64,000 nt of DNA, from assembly GCA_000719025.1 (NCBI GenBank), contig JODP01000015.1, positions 1 to 64,000 of the forward strand, written 5' to 3'. This document shows positions 40,993-48,250 of this stretch, one piece after another (position 1 is the stretch's first letter; each line of letters starts with the position of its first letter). Source of the stretch: Kineosporia aurantiaca JCM 3230. GTDB taxonomy: Bacteria; Actinomycetota; Actinomycetes; Actinomycetales; Kineosporiaceae. The notes under the pieces are model-generated. The model was given only the letters and a program-made list of their open reading frames with translations, searched no databases and was not told the origin of the DNA. The position numbers were made by a program, and so were the translations under genes.

Positions 40993-41097
40993 GAGTCGGG
41001 CCCGAGGTTTCATTGGACGCTCGCGGCTCGGCGAGCCGACCGTGGTGGTGCTGAGGGACGTCCTCAATCACCCGTGCGGAAGGGGAACCGAAAGATC

Positions 41098-41844
41098 ATG
41101 GCAACCACCTACGAAGACAAGACCGTGGTGATCACCGGGGGCACCAGCGGGATCGGGCTGACCACGGCCGAAAGGCTTTTGGACGCTGGTGCGCGGGTGC
41201 TGGTCACGGGGCGGTCGAAGGACGCCCTGGACGCCGCCCGGGAACGGCTCGGCGGACGCGCGGTCGTGCTGCAGAGCGATGTTGCGGCGGCGGCCGACCG
41301 GGAAGTGCTGGCCGAGCGGGTGAAGGGCGAGTTCGGTTCTCTCGACCTGCTGTTCGCCAATGCCGGAGTCACCCGACACGCGCCGTTCGAGCAGGTGACC
41401 GAGGAACAGTTCGACGAGACGTTCGCCACCAACACGAAGGGTCTCTATTTCACCGTGCAGAAGCTCGTCCCGTTGATCCCGGAGGGTGGCAGCGTGGTGC
41501 TGACCACGTCGGTCGCGAACGTCATGGGTTTGCCGATGACCGGCGTCTACTCGGCCAGCAAGGCGGCCGTGCGGTCGATGGCCCGGACCCTGGCGGCGGA
41601 ACTGCTGCCGCGCGGCATCCGGGTGAACGCGGTCAGCCCCGGGCCGATCGACACCGGCATCCTGCAGCGCAGCCAGCCGCCCGAGGTGGCCGAGAAGATG
41701 CTGGCCGGATACCGCGAGAGCGTGCCGATGAAGCGGCTCGGGCGGGAGGAGGAGATTGCCCGGGCGGTGGTCTTCCTGGCCTTCGGGGCGACCTTCACCA
41801 CCGGGACCGAGCTGGCCGTGGACGGGGGTGGGAGCCAGCTCTGA
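41098..41844 (+). CDS. Short-chain dehydrogenase/reductase (SDR)
   Basis: A 248-residue classical SDR. The cofactor motif is VVITGGTSGIGLTTAERLL with TGRSK after the second strand, suggesting NADP preference. The NAG motif is present (LFANAGV), as are the Ser of LTTSVANV and the catalytic YSASKAAV (YxxxK). The C-terminus ends TELAVDGGGSQL, typical of FabG-like members. ATG 41098 is preferred to an upstream in-frame ATG at 41074. A LysR gene lies divergently upstream and a P450 follows 25 bases later, suggesting oxidation of a P450-derived alcohol. Confidence 0.88.
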   Translation: MATTYEDKTVVITGGTSGIGLTTAERLLDAGARVLVTGRSKDALDAARERLGGRAVVLQSDVAAAADREVLAERVKGEFGSLDLLFANAGVTRHAPFEQVTEEQFDETFATNTKGLYFTVQKLVPLIPEGGSVVLTTSVANVMGLPMTGVYSASKAAVRSMARTLAAELLPRGIRVNAVSPGPIDTGILQRSQPPEVAEKMLAGYRESVPMKRLGREEEIARAVVFLAFGATFTTGTELAVDGGGSQL

Positions 41845-41869
41845 CCAGGGCGGGCCGTAATCTGGCGGG

Positions 41870-43015
41870 ATGTCACCGAGCCTGGCCGAGTTGAGTGCCG
41901 ACCCGCATCCGCACCTGGCCGCGATGCGGGCGGCCGGCCCGGCGGCCTGGGTGGAGGCGCTGGACGGCTGGATGGTGGTCGGGCACGCGGCGGCGCTCGC
42001 GGTGATGCGCGATGCGGACACCTTCACGGTGGACGACCCGCGCTTCACCACCAGCCGGGTGATCGGCCCGAGCATGCTCTCCACCGACGGGCCCGAGCAC
42101 GCCCGCCTGCGTCAGCCCTTCGTAGCGCCGTTCAGTCCCCGCGCCTCCCGGGCCTACTTCTCCGAGTTCGTCCGCGGGGAATCGGCCCGGCTGGTGTCGG
42201 ATCTGCGGCCGCGGGGTGAGGCCGAGCTGCGGACCGAGCTGGCCGGGCCGCTGGCCGCGTCGAGCATGCGCCTGGCCCTGGGGCTGGAGCGGATCCCGGT
42301 CGCCGAGCTGCTGGGCTGGTACCGGGCCATCGTCCAGGCGGTCGCCGACGTCACCGCCGGTCAGCCCCTGCCGGAATTGGGCCTCACGGCCTACCAGGCG
42401 CTCGGCTCGGCGGTGAGCGAGACCTTGGCCTCGGCGTCGGGGGAGACCTTCCTGGGTGGGGTGCTGTCCGGGGCGCAGGCTCTGGATCAGGCCGAGATGC
42501 TCTCCAACACGGCGGTTCTGCTCTTCGGTGGGATTGAGACCACCGAGGGCATGATCGCCACCCTGGCCCACCACGTCCTGACCGAACCGGGCGTCCTGGA
42601 CGAGTTGCGCGAAAATCCGGACCTCTTGGACGCGGCGATCGAGGAATCGCTGCGCCTGGAACCGGCCGCCGCAGTGGTTGATCGCTACGCCACGCGGGAC
42701 GTCGAGATCGGCGACGCGCAGATCCGGAAGGGCGACCTGGTCGTGGTCTCCCTGGCCGGGGCCAACCGGGATCCGGCCGTGTTCCCCGACCCGGACCGGT
42801 TCGACCTGCACCGCGCGGACCTGCGCCGCCAGCTGGCCTTCGCCCAGGGGCCACACGTCTGCGTGGGCCTGCACCTGGCCCGGTTCGAGACCCGCTGCGC
42901 CCTTGAGAACCTGCTCGGGCTGCCCGGTCTGGAGCGCGAGGCCGAGCGCAGCACCGAGCCGGCCGGCCTGGTGTTCCGGAAACCCGACACGGTCCGGGTC
43001 CGCTGGGGGGCCTAG
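41870..43015 (+). CDS. Cytochrome P450
   Basis: A 381-residue soluble bacterial P450, at the short end for the family. The I-helix reads LLFGGIETTEGMIATLAHH (usual AGxxTT slightly altered), the K-helix ExxR is EESLRLEP, and the heme-binding loop is FAQGPHVCVGLHLARFETR with the Cys thiolate. It needs external ferredoxin and reductase; none is encoded next to it. It is co-oriented with the SDR 25 bases upstream and its stop overlaps the SRPBCC gene tail to tail. The substrate is unknown, and the low similarity to named families prevents assignment. Confidence 0.9.
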   Translation: MSPSLAELSADPHPHLAAMRAAGPAAWVEALDGWMVVGHAAALAVMRDADTFTVDDPRFTTSRVIGPSMLSTDGPEHARLRQPFVAPFSPRASRAYFSEFVRGESARLVSDLRPRGEAELRTELAGPLAASSMRLALGLERIPVAELLGWYRAIVQAVADVTAGQPLPELGLTAYQALGSAVSETLASASGETFLGGVLSGAQALDQAEMLSNTAVLLFGGIETTEGMIATLAHHVLTEPGVLDELRENPDLLDAAIEESLRLEPAAAVVDRYATRDVEIGDAQIRKGDLVVVSLAGANRDPAVFPDPDRFDLHRADLRRQLAFAQGPHVCVGLHLARFETRCALENLLGLPGLEREAERSTEPAGLVFRKPDTVRVRWGA

Positions 43016-43443
43016 GCGTCGTGCCGCTCGCTGACCTGTTTCAGGCCCTGCGCCTCGGCCAGGATGAACCGGCGGGTGAGGCCGGCGGTGAGCGGCCCGA
43101 CCAGGAAGGCCAGCGGGCCGCGCTGCCGGACCTCGAGCCGGACGCTGCACCCACCGGTGTGCGGCGTCACCGTGTGGTGGGCCGAGGTGGTGATGCCGGG
43201 ACGACGCGATTCCCAGGAGTACTCGTGACCCGGCTCGAGGTCGGTGACCTCCCAGGTCGCCGTGCCGATCCGGGGTTGGGTGACCCGGGCCCGGGAGCCG
43301 ACGCCGAACTCGCCCCGGCCCTCGCGGACCACCCGGCTCATCGAGTGCGTCCATTCCGGCCAGCCCTCGACGTCGAGCAGGATCGCCCAGACGTGCTCGG
43401 CCGGCGCCTTGATGTCGACCGTGGTGAACTGCGGTGCGGTCAT
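43012..43443 (-). CDS. SRPBCC (polyketide cyclase/START-like) family protein
   Basis: A 143-residue START-like fold protein: TTVDIKAPAEHVWAILLDVEGWPEWTHSM, then GVGSRARVTQPRIGTATWEVTDLEPGHEYSWESR and a C-terminal helix LTRRFILAEAQGLKQVSER. These proteins bind hydrophobic ligands in a deep pocket and act as cyclases, aromatases or carriers. It converges on the P450 with a 4-base stop overlap. Whether it participates in the P450 reaction is unknown. Confidence 0.85.
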   Translation of the reverse strand: MTAPQFTTVDIKAPAEHVWAILLDVEGWPEWTHSMSRVVREGRGEFGVGSRARVTQPRIGTATWEVTDLEPGHEYSWESRRPGITTSAHHTVTPHTGGCSVRLEVRQRGPLAFLVGPLTAGLTRRFILAEAQGLKQVSERHDA

Positions 43444-43474
43444 CCTCCGACGGTAGCGGACCGGGCCCTCGAAC

Positions 43475-43855
43475 TCAGCGGTCCGGAGCCAGACGGAGCG
43501 AAGTGGCCTGCGCGGCGGGCGTGATCATGGATTCGGCGCCCCGACTGCCGTACTTGACCCGGTACGCGTCATCGATCCCGGACCGGAGCGAATCCGGTGC
43601 TTTGGTGCCGACGTCTTCGATGCTGACGTCGGCCTTCAGTCCGGGCACCCGGACCCGGGCCTGCCGGGAGCGCCGAGCGCGTCCGTACCATCCGGAATCC
43701 CGCCGGTACCAGGTGCGTACGTAGACCTGGCCCTCGACGCTGACCACCCAGATCGGCGTCCAGCGGTGCAGGCCGCCGTCGGCCTGCCGGACGGCGATCT
43801 CCAGCTCGGTGGCCGGATCGATGAGCGCCAGCTGGTCCGGGGACCAGATCACCAC
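43475..43855 (-). CDS. DUF2255 family protein
   Basis: A 126-residue protein with features of DUF2255: LEIAVRQADGGLHRWTPIWVVSVEGQVYVRTW, then GRARRSRQARVRVPGLKADVSIEDV. This family is related to pyridoxamine 5'-phosphate-oxidase-like split-barrel proteins and often accompanies SDR genes. The likely start is a GTG at 43855, overlapping the SDR stop by 7 bases. The function is unknown; the operon link to the SDR is clear. Confidence 0.75.
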   Translation of the reverse strand: MVIWSPDQLALIDPATELEIAVRQADGGLHRWTPIWVVSVEGQVYVRTWYRRDSGWYGRARRSRQARVRVPGLKADVSIEDVGTKAPDSLRSGIDDAYRVKYGSRGAESMITPAAQATSLRLAPDR

Positions 43856-44556
43856 GGGACGACGCCGGAGTCGTCGAAAACCTGTCCGGTCGGGCCGTCG
43901 TCGGGCAGCGTCGCCAGCCGGATCGCGATGGCTGCTCCCTGTTCCGGGGTCTGGGTTCCGTTGAACTCGTTGAAATCGGTTGCGACGTAGCCGGGGCAGG
44001 CGTTGTTGATCAGGATGCCGGTGCCCTGCAGCTCTCTGGCGTACTGGATGGTCAGGGCGTTCAGGAAGGTCTTCGAGGGAGCGTAGGCGCCGCTGGGGTC
44101 ACCGTAGTCCTGGGTCATGGAACCGAGGTGGCTGGACTGATTGATGACGCGTGGGTGGGCCGAGCGGCGCAACAGGGGCAGGAGCGTGTTGGTCACCCGG
44201 ATCGTGCCGATGACGTTGGTTTCCAGGACGGTACGGACGTCCTCGGGCGTGAGGCTGGTCGGGGCGTCGGGCCAGCGGCCGACGATGCCGGCGTTGTTGA
44301 CCAGGACGTCGAGCCGGCCGGCCCGGTCCTTCAGTTGCTGCGCGGCGGCGGCCACGCTCGCGTCGTCGGTCACGTCCAGGGGGACGCCGAACGCGTCGAA
44401 CCCGGCGGCGACCAGTTTCGCGACGGCTTCCTCCCGGCGCTGCTCGTCCCGCGCACCCACCCCGACGCTCCAGCCGAGGGCGCCGAGCCCGGCCGCGATG
44501 GCGTACCCGATTCCCTTGTTCGCGCCGGTGACCAGCGCGATCGTCTTCTCACTCAT
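43849..44556 (-). CDS. Short-chain dehydrogenase/reductase (carbonyl reductase-like SDR)
   Basis: A 235-residue SDR. Motifs are ALVTGANKGIGYAIAAGLG, VNNAGIVGRWPDAP, Ser in INQSSHLGSM and YAPSKTFLNALT (YxxxK), followed by NNACPGYVATDFNEFNG. The layout resembles carbonyl-reductase-like SDRs acting on ketones and quinones with NADPH. It is followed by the DUF2255 gene (7-base overlap) and divergent from a LysR gene whose promoter carries a CGATAC-N7-GTATCG box, so it is likely part of that regulon. Confidence 0.88.
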   Translation of the reverse strand: MSEKTIALVTGANKGIGYAIAAGLGALGWSVGVGARDEQRREEAVAKLVAAGFDAFGVPLDVTDDASVAAAAQQLKDRAGRLDVLVNNAGIVGRWPDAPTSLTPEDVRTVLETNVIGTIRVTNTLLPLLRRSAHPRVINQSSHLGSMTQDYGDPSGAYAPSKTFLNALTIQYARELQGTGILINNACPGYVATDFNEFNGTQTPEQGAAIAIRLATLPDDGPTGQVFDDSGVVPW

Positions 44557-44610
44557 GGCTCCACCCTGCGGCGGCCAGGGCCGGGGACCAACACCCGCCC
44601 GGTCCGGCTG

Positions 44611-44629
44611 CGATACCCGGAGAGTATCG
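44611..44629. promoter_or_regulatory. LysR-type box CGATAC-N7-GTATCG
   Basis: A perfect 6-base-arm inverted repeat with spacer CCGGAGA in the 93-base divergent gap between an SDR and a LysR gene, 21 bases before the LysR start. It shares ATAC-N7-GTAT with the box at 40978. Confidence 0.7.
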
Positions 44630-44649
44630 ATCGGGGTTAGCCTGGGTCG

Positions 44650-45489
44650 ATGGAGACGCGCGAGCTACGGTACTTCGTCGCCGTGGCCGAGGAACTGCAC
44701 TTCGGCCGGGCGGCCGAGCGGCTCGGGATCGCCCAGCCGCCGCTGTCCCGGGCGGTTCTCCAGCTGGAGCGGCAGCTCGGCGTCACCCTGCTGAACCGGA
44801 CCAGCCGCAGCGTCACGCTCACCGAGGCGGGGGCGGTGCTGCTCGCCGAAGGACGGATCATCCTCGGCGCCATGACCGCGGCCGAGCGACGTACCCAGCG
44901 CGCCGCCGCCGACCGTCCGAGCCTGGTGATGGCCACCAAAGCGGGTATTTCCGAGGAGATTCTGACCAAACTCCTCGATGCCTACGCGCGCGAGCCGGGG
45001 GCTGTCCCGGTCGAGCTGCACCTGTGCGACGCGCAACAGCAACAGCAGTTGCTGCGCGAGGGCCGGGCCGACGTGACCCTGATCCATCTGCCGTTCGACT
45101 CCGTCGCCGGGCTCGACACCGAAGTGATCGGCACCGAGGGCCAAGTGGCGGTGCTGCCGGCCACGCACCCCCTGGCCGGGCGGGCAAACGTCCATTTGTC
45201 CGATGTGGCAACCCTTCCCGAACTGCCACCCGCTCGCTGGCCGAACGCCGACGGTTCCTTCCCGGAGGGGCCCGGGGTGCCGATCTCCAGCCTCACCCAG
45301 CTTCTGCAGCTGATCGCGCTGGGGCGCACGACGGCGGTGGTGCCGGAGTCGGTCTGCGTCAACCTGCGCCGCGATCTCGTCGCGGTCCCGGTGCTGGACG
45401 CGCCGGTGGTGAGCACGGTGATCGCCTGGCCGGCCCTCAGCCGCTCGCGGGCGGTCGCCGACCTGGTCCGGGTCGCGACGCAGATCTAG
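44650..45489 (+). CDS. LysR family transcriptional regulator
   Basis: A 279-residue regulator. The helix-turn-helix is LRYFVAVAEELHFGRAAERLGIAQPPLSRAVLQLERQLGVTLLNRTSRSVTLTEAG. The effector domain is short and begins DRPSLVMATKAGISEEILTKLL. It is divergent from the carbonyl reductase-like SDR and DUF2255 genes and separated by a clear LysR box, so it almost certainly controls that pair. The inducer is unknown. Confidence 0.88.
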   Translation: METRELRYFVAVAEELHFGRAAERLGIAQPPLSRAVLQLERQLGVTLLNRTSRSVTLTEAGAVLLAEGRIILGAMTAAERRTQRAAADRPSLVMATKAGISEEILTKLLDAYAREPGAVPVELHLCDAQQQQQLLREGRADVTLIHLPFDSVAGLDTEVIGTEGQVAVLPATHPLAGRANVHLSDVATLPELPPARWPNADGSFPEGPGVPISSLTQLLQLIALGRTTAVVPESVCVNLRRDLVAVPVLDAPVVSTVIAWPALSRSRAVADLVRVATQI

Positions 45490-45580
45490 CAGGTCGGACG
45501 CTTGATCCGGATAGTCCTGTTTGACAGTATTCGCTGAGGTGACCGGCTGAGCCTGACGACGGACAGGGAGTTCCCCGACG

Positions 45581-46573
45581 ATGATCTGGCGGACGCTCGG
45601 GGCCTGGCTGGCCCGCCTGATCGCCTGGCTGACCGGGCGGCGCGGGACACCGACCCCACCGACTCCACCGACCCGGCCCGATGCCCCGGAAGAGGAACCT
45701 GTGGACCTGATCACCTGGTCGTCGGGGGTACACACCACCGGCCACTCGATCGACGAGGCCCGCGCGTTCGGGGCGCAGCGGGGGCGGCCGATCGGGCACT
45801 TCTCCGCCTTCCCGACCCGCGACGCCGGTCCGGCCGGACTGGCGGACATGTGGTGGATGCCGCCGCCGGACCTCGGCACGATGATCAGCATCGGCGTCCC
45901 GATGACCTACGACGGCGGTTCGCTGGCCGACGACCTGTCCGAGCCGCTGCGGCAGATGGCCCAGGCGCTGAACGCGGACGGCCGGGTGTGCGCCCTCCGG
46001 CTGGGCTGGGAGTTCAACCTGGACAACTGGCCGTGGTTCCTCAACGAGGACAACCTGCCCCAGTGGCGGGATCGGTTCACCCAGTACAGCGCCATCTTTC
46101 ACGAGGAACTCGGCGAGCGCGCGCTGGTCGGCCTGAACGCGAACATCGGCGGCTCGCAGACCGGCATGCGGCTGGACTGGGCCGAGCGGGTCTGGGTGCC
46201 AGGGGCGATGGACTGGGTGGGGGTGGACGCCTACGACTGCTTCGAGGCGTACAACACCGATTCCTGGATCACCAAGCACTGGAACGATCCGTACCAGCTG
46301 CGGTGGTGGTCGGACTACGCCATCGCGCACGGGGTTCCGCTGGGCCTGCCGGAGTGGGGCGTCGCCTCGGGTACGCAGTGGGCGGGCCACGAGGGCGGCG
46401 ACAACCCGCGGTACATCACCGAGATGCACAAGTTCCTGCGGTTCCACGTCGACCGCGGTGGAAAAGTACTGCTGGACACCTACTTCCACGATCGGGACGA
46501 GTACCTGCGCAGCGACTTCGTGAGCAACCCGAAGGCCGGTGCCGAGTACGTCCGGCTGTGGGGAGCGGTCTGA
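45581..46573 (+). CDS. TIM-barrel glycoside hydrolase-like protein (GH26-like), membrane-tethered
   Basis: A 330-residue protein. Residues 1-19 (WRTLGAWLARLIAWLTG) are a hydrophobic segment that could anchor or export it, followed by a Pro/Thr linker TPTPPTPPTRPDAP. The catalytic barrel shows RLGWEFNLDNWPWF (acid/base Glu in the place of the GH26 HEMNG-type motif), NIGGSQTGMRLDWAERVWVPG, WVGVDAYDCFEAYN and LPEWGVASG (probable nucleophile Glu). This resembles GH26 beta-mannanase-type or related GH-A clan enzymes. The glycan target is unknown. It stands alone between a LysR gene and a convergent SDR. Confidence 0.72.
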   Translation: MIWRTLGAWLARLIAWLTGRRGTPTPPTPPTRPDAPEEEPVDLITWSSGVHTTGHSIDEARAFGAQRGRPIGHFSAFPTRDAGPAGLADMWWMPPPDLGTMISIGVPMTYDGGSLADDLSEPLRQMAQALNADGRVCALRLGWEFNLDNWPWFLNEDNLPQWRDRFTQYSAIFHEELGERALVGLNANIGGSQTGMRLDWAERVWVPGAMDWVGVDAYDCFEAYNTDSWITKHWNDPYQLRWWSDYAIAHGVPLGLPEWGVASGTQWAGHEGGDNPRYITEMHKFLRFHVDRGGKVLLDTYFHDRDEYLRSDFVSNPKAGAEYVRLWGAV

Positions 46574-46603
46574 CGTCCCCACAGCCGGTCGTCGCGGTTC
46601 TCC

Positions 46604-47392
46604 TCAGATGGTGGTGGTCAGGCCGCCGTCGATGGTGAGGTCGGCCCCGGTCACGTTGCCGGCCCGGTCGCTGGCCAGAAGCAGCACCAGGGCGGCGATC
46701 TCGTCCGGGCGGGTGAACCGGTTGGTCACCGAGCCGGACGCGACCTCGGCGGCGATCTCCTCGGCCGGGCGGTCGCCGGTGCGGCTGAGGGTCGCGGCCA
46801 TGCCCTCGGTCCCGAGCCAGAGGTCGGTGCTGACCGGGCCCGGGCTGATCGCGTTGACCCGGATGCCCTGTGCCCCGAACTCCTTGGAGATCGACTTGGA
46901 GAAGTTCGACAGCGCGCTCTTGGCCGCGCTGTAGTCGATCACCAGGGGGTCGGGCAGGTGGGCGTTGACCGAGCTGATCGTGATGATGCTGCCGGCGCCG
47001 CGCCCGAGCAGGTGCGGGAGGGCGGCGCGGGTGGTGCGCACGGCGCTGAGCAGGTTGACGGTGAGCGAGGTGGTCCACTCCTCGTCGGTAACCGCGAGGA
47101 ACCCGCCGGTGCGGGGCCGGACCGCGCCGACGTTGTTGACCAGGATGTCCAGCCCGGCGAAGGCCGTGACCGCGGCCTCGATCAGCCGGGCCGGCCCGTC
47201 CGGCTCGACCAGGTCCACCTCGACCGGGTGGACGGCGGCCGAGGCGGCCAGTTCGGCCAGCTCCGGGCTGATCTTCCGGGAGCCGGTCACCACGTTGACG
47301 CCCTCGCCGACCAGGGCCTTGGCCACGGCCAGGCCGATGCCCTTGCTGGCGCCGGTCACCACGGCGGTCTTGCCGTAGAGATTGAGGTTCAC
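46604..47392 (-). CDS. Short-chain dehydrogenase/reductase (SDR)
   Basis: A 262-residue classical SDR: AVVTGASKGIGLAVAKALVGEG, NVVTGSRK (NADP-type), LVNNVGAVRP, ITISSVNAHLP, YSAAKSALSNFSKS (YxxxK) and a C-terminal GADLTIDGGLTTTI. The start overlaps the stop of the alpha/beta hydrolase by 4 bases, so they form an operon. The pair may hydrolyse an ester and reduce or oxidise the released alcohol. The gene converges on the GH-like gene 30 bases away. Confidence 0.88.
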   Translation of the reverse strand: MNLNLYGKTAVVTGASKGIGLAVAKALVGEGVNVVTGSRKISPELAELAASAAVHPVEVDLVEPDGPARLIEAAVTAFAGLDILVNNVGAVRPRTGGFLAVTDEEWTTSLTVNLLSAVRTTRAALPHLLGRGAGSIITISSVNAHLPDPLVIDYSAAKSALSNFSKSISKEFGAQGIRVNAISPGPVSTDLWLGTEGMAATLSRTGDRPAEEIAAEVASGSVTNRFTRPDEIAALVLLLASDRAGNVTGADLTIDGGLTTTI

Positions 47393-48195
47393 AGCCCCTG
47401 CTTCCCCAGCCAGGCCAGGGCGGCGTCGGCGACCTCACGCCAGCCGTGGTCGATGGTCAGTGAGTGCGCCCGGTCCGGGAACTCGAGGATCTCGGTGACC
47501 GCGTCGGAGTGCCGGTACTGCTTCAGCGTGGCCTTGGTGACCGCCTCCGGGACGGTGTGGTCCTTGCCGCCCATGATCAGCAGCAGCGGCCCGCGCAGTT
47601 CGTTGGCGGTGTCGACCGCGGCCGGCGAGTGCGGGTTGAAGTTGGCCGCCGCGGCCTCGAACAGCGGCTTGCCCGGGGCCGGGATCGTCCAGGCGTCGTA
47701 GAGCGCCTGCGACTCCTCCTCGGGGATGGCGTTGCCGAAGGCGAAGCGGAACTGCTCGGCGGTCAGCGAAACCGCCTTGTGCTTGTTCGTCGGGTTCTTG
47801 AACACCGGCAGGGTGGCCCGCAGGGCCGAGAGCGGCAGCGGCAGCACGCCCTTGATCTGGGCGGCGTCGATCGCCACGGCGGCGGCGGCCCGGTCCTGCC
47901 CGAGCAGCTTCTGCGCGATCATCCCGCCGAAGGAGTGCCCGACCAGGATCGGCTTGGTGTCCAGGCCGGCGATGATCCCGGCGTAGTGCGCCACCACGTC
48001 GTCGATGCCGTGGTCGGCGATGCTCTCCGGATTCGCCCGGGCCTCCTCCACGGTGTCCGGGTCGCCGGGCCAGCCGGGGGCGGAGGTCTGGTAGCCGGCC
48101 GCCTGGAACGCCTCGGCCCAGGGGGCCCAGGACGAGGCGTGCAGCCACAGGCCGTGGATGAAAAGGACGGGAGGTCGGGTGGGTAGGTCTGTCAT
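47389..48195 (-). CDS. Alpha/beta hydrolase
   Basis: A 268-residue alpha/beta hydrolase. The oxyanion region is VLFIHGLWLHASSW, the nucleophile elbow is LVGHSFGGMIA (Ser), the acid is in MGGKDHTVP (Asp) and the His in PDRAHSLTID, completing the triad. There is no signal peptide. Homologues act as esterases, haloperoxidase-like lyases or lactonases; the substrate is not clear. It heads a two-gene operon with the SDR and lies 55 bases downstream of a LuxR regulator gene on the same strand, perhaps its controller. Confidence 0.88.
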   Translation of the reverse strand: MTDLPTRPPVLFIHGLWLHASSWAPWAEAFQAAGYQTSAPGWPGDPDTVEEARANPESIADHGIDDVVAHYAGIIAGLDTKPILVGHSFGGMIAQKLLGQDRAAAAVAIDAAQIKGVLPLPLSALRATLPVFKNPTNKHKAVSLTAEQFRFAFGNAIPEEESQALYDAWTIPAPGKPLFEAAAANFNPHSPAAVDTANELRGPLLLIMGGKDHTVPEAVTKATLKQYRHSDAVTEILEFPDRAHSLTIDHGWREVADAALAWLGKQGL

Positions 48196-48250
48196 GTCCT
48201 CAGCGCACCAGAGCGGGGGCGGCGTTCGCGCCCAGGAAACACCCCAGTCG

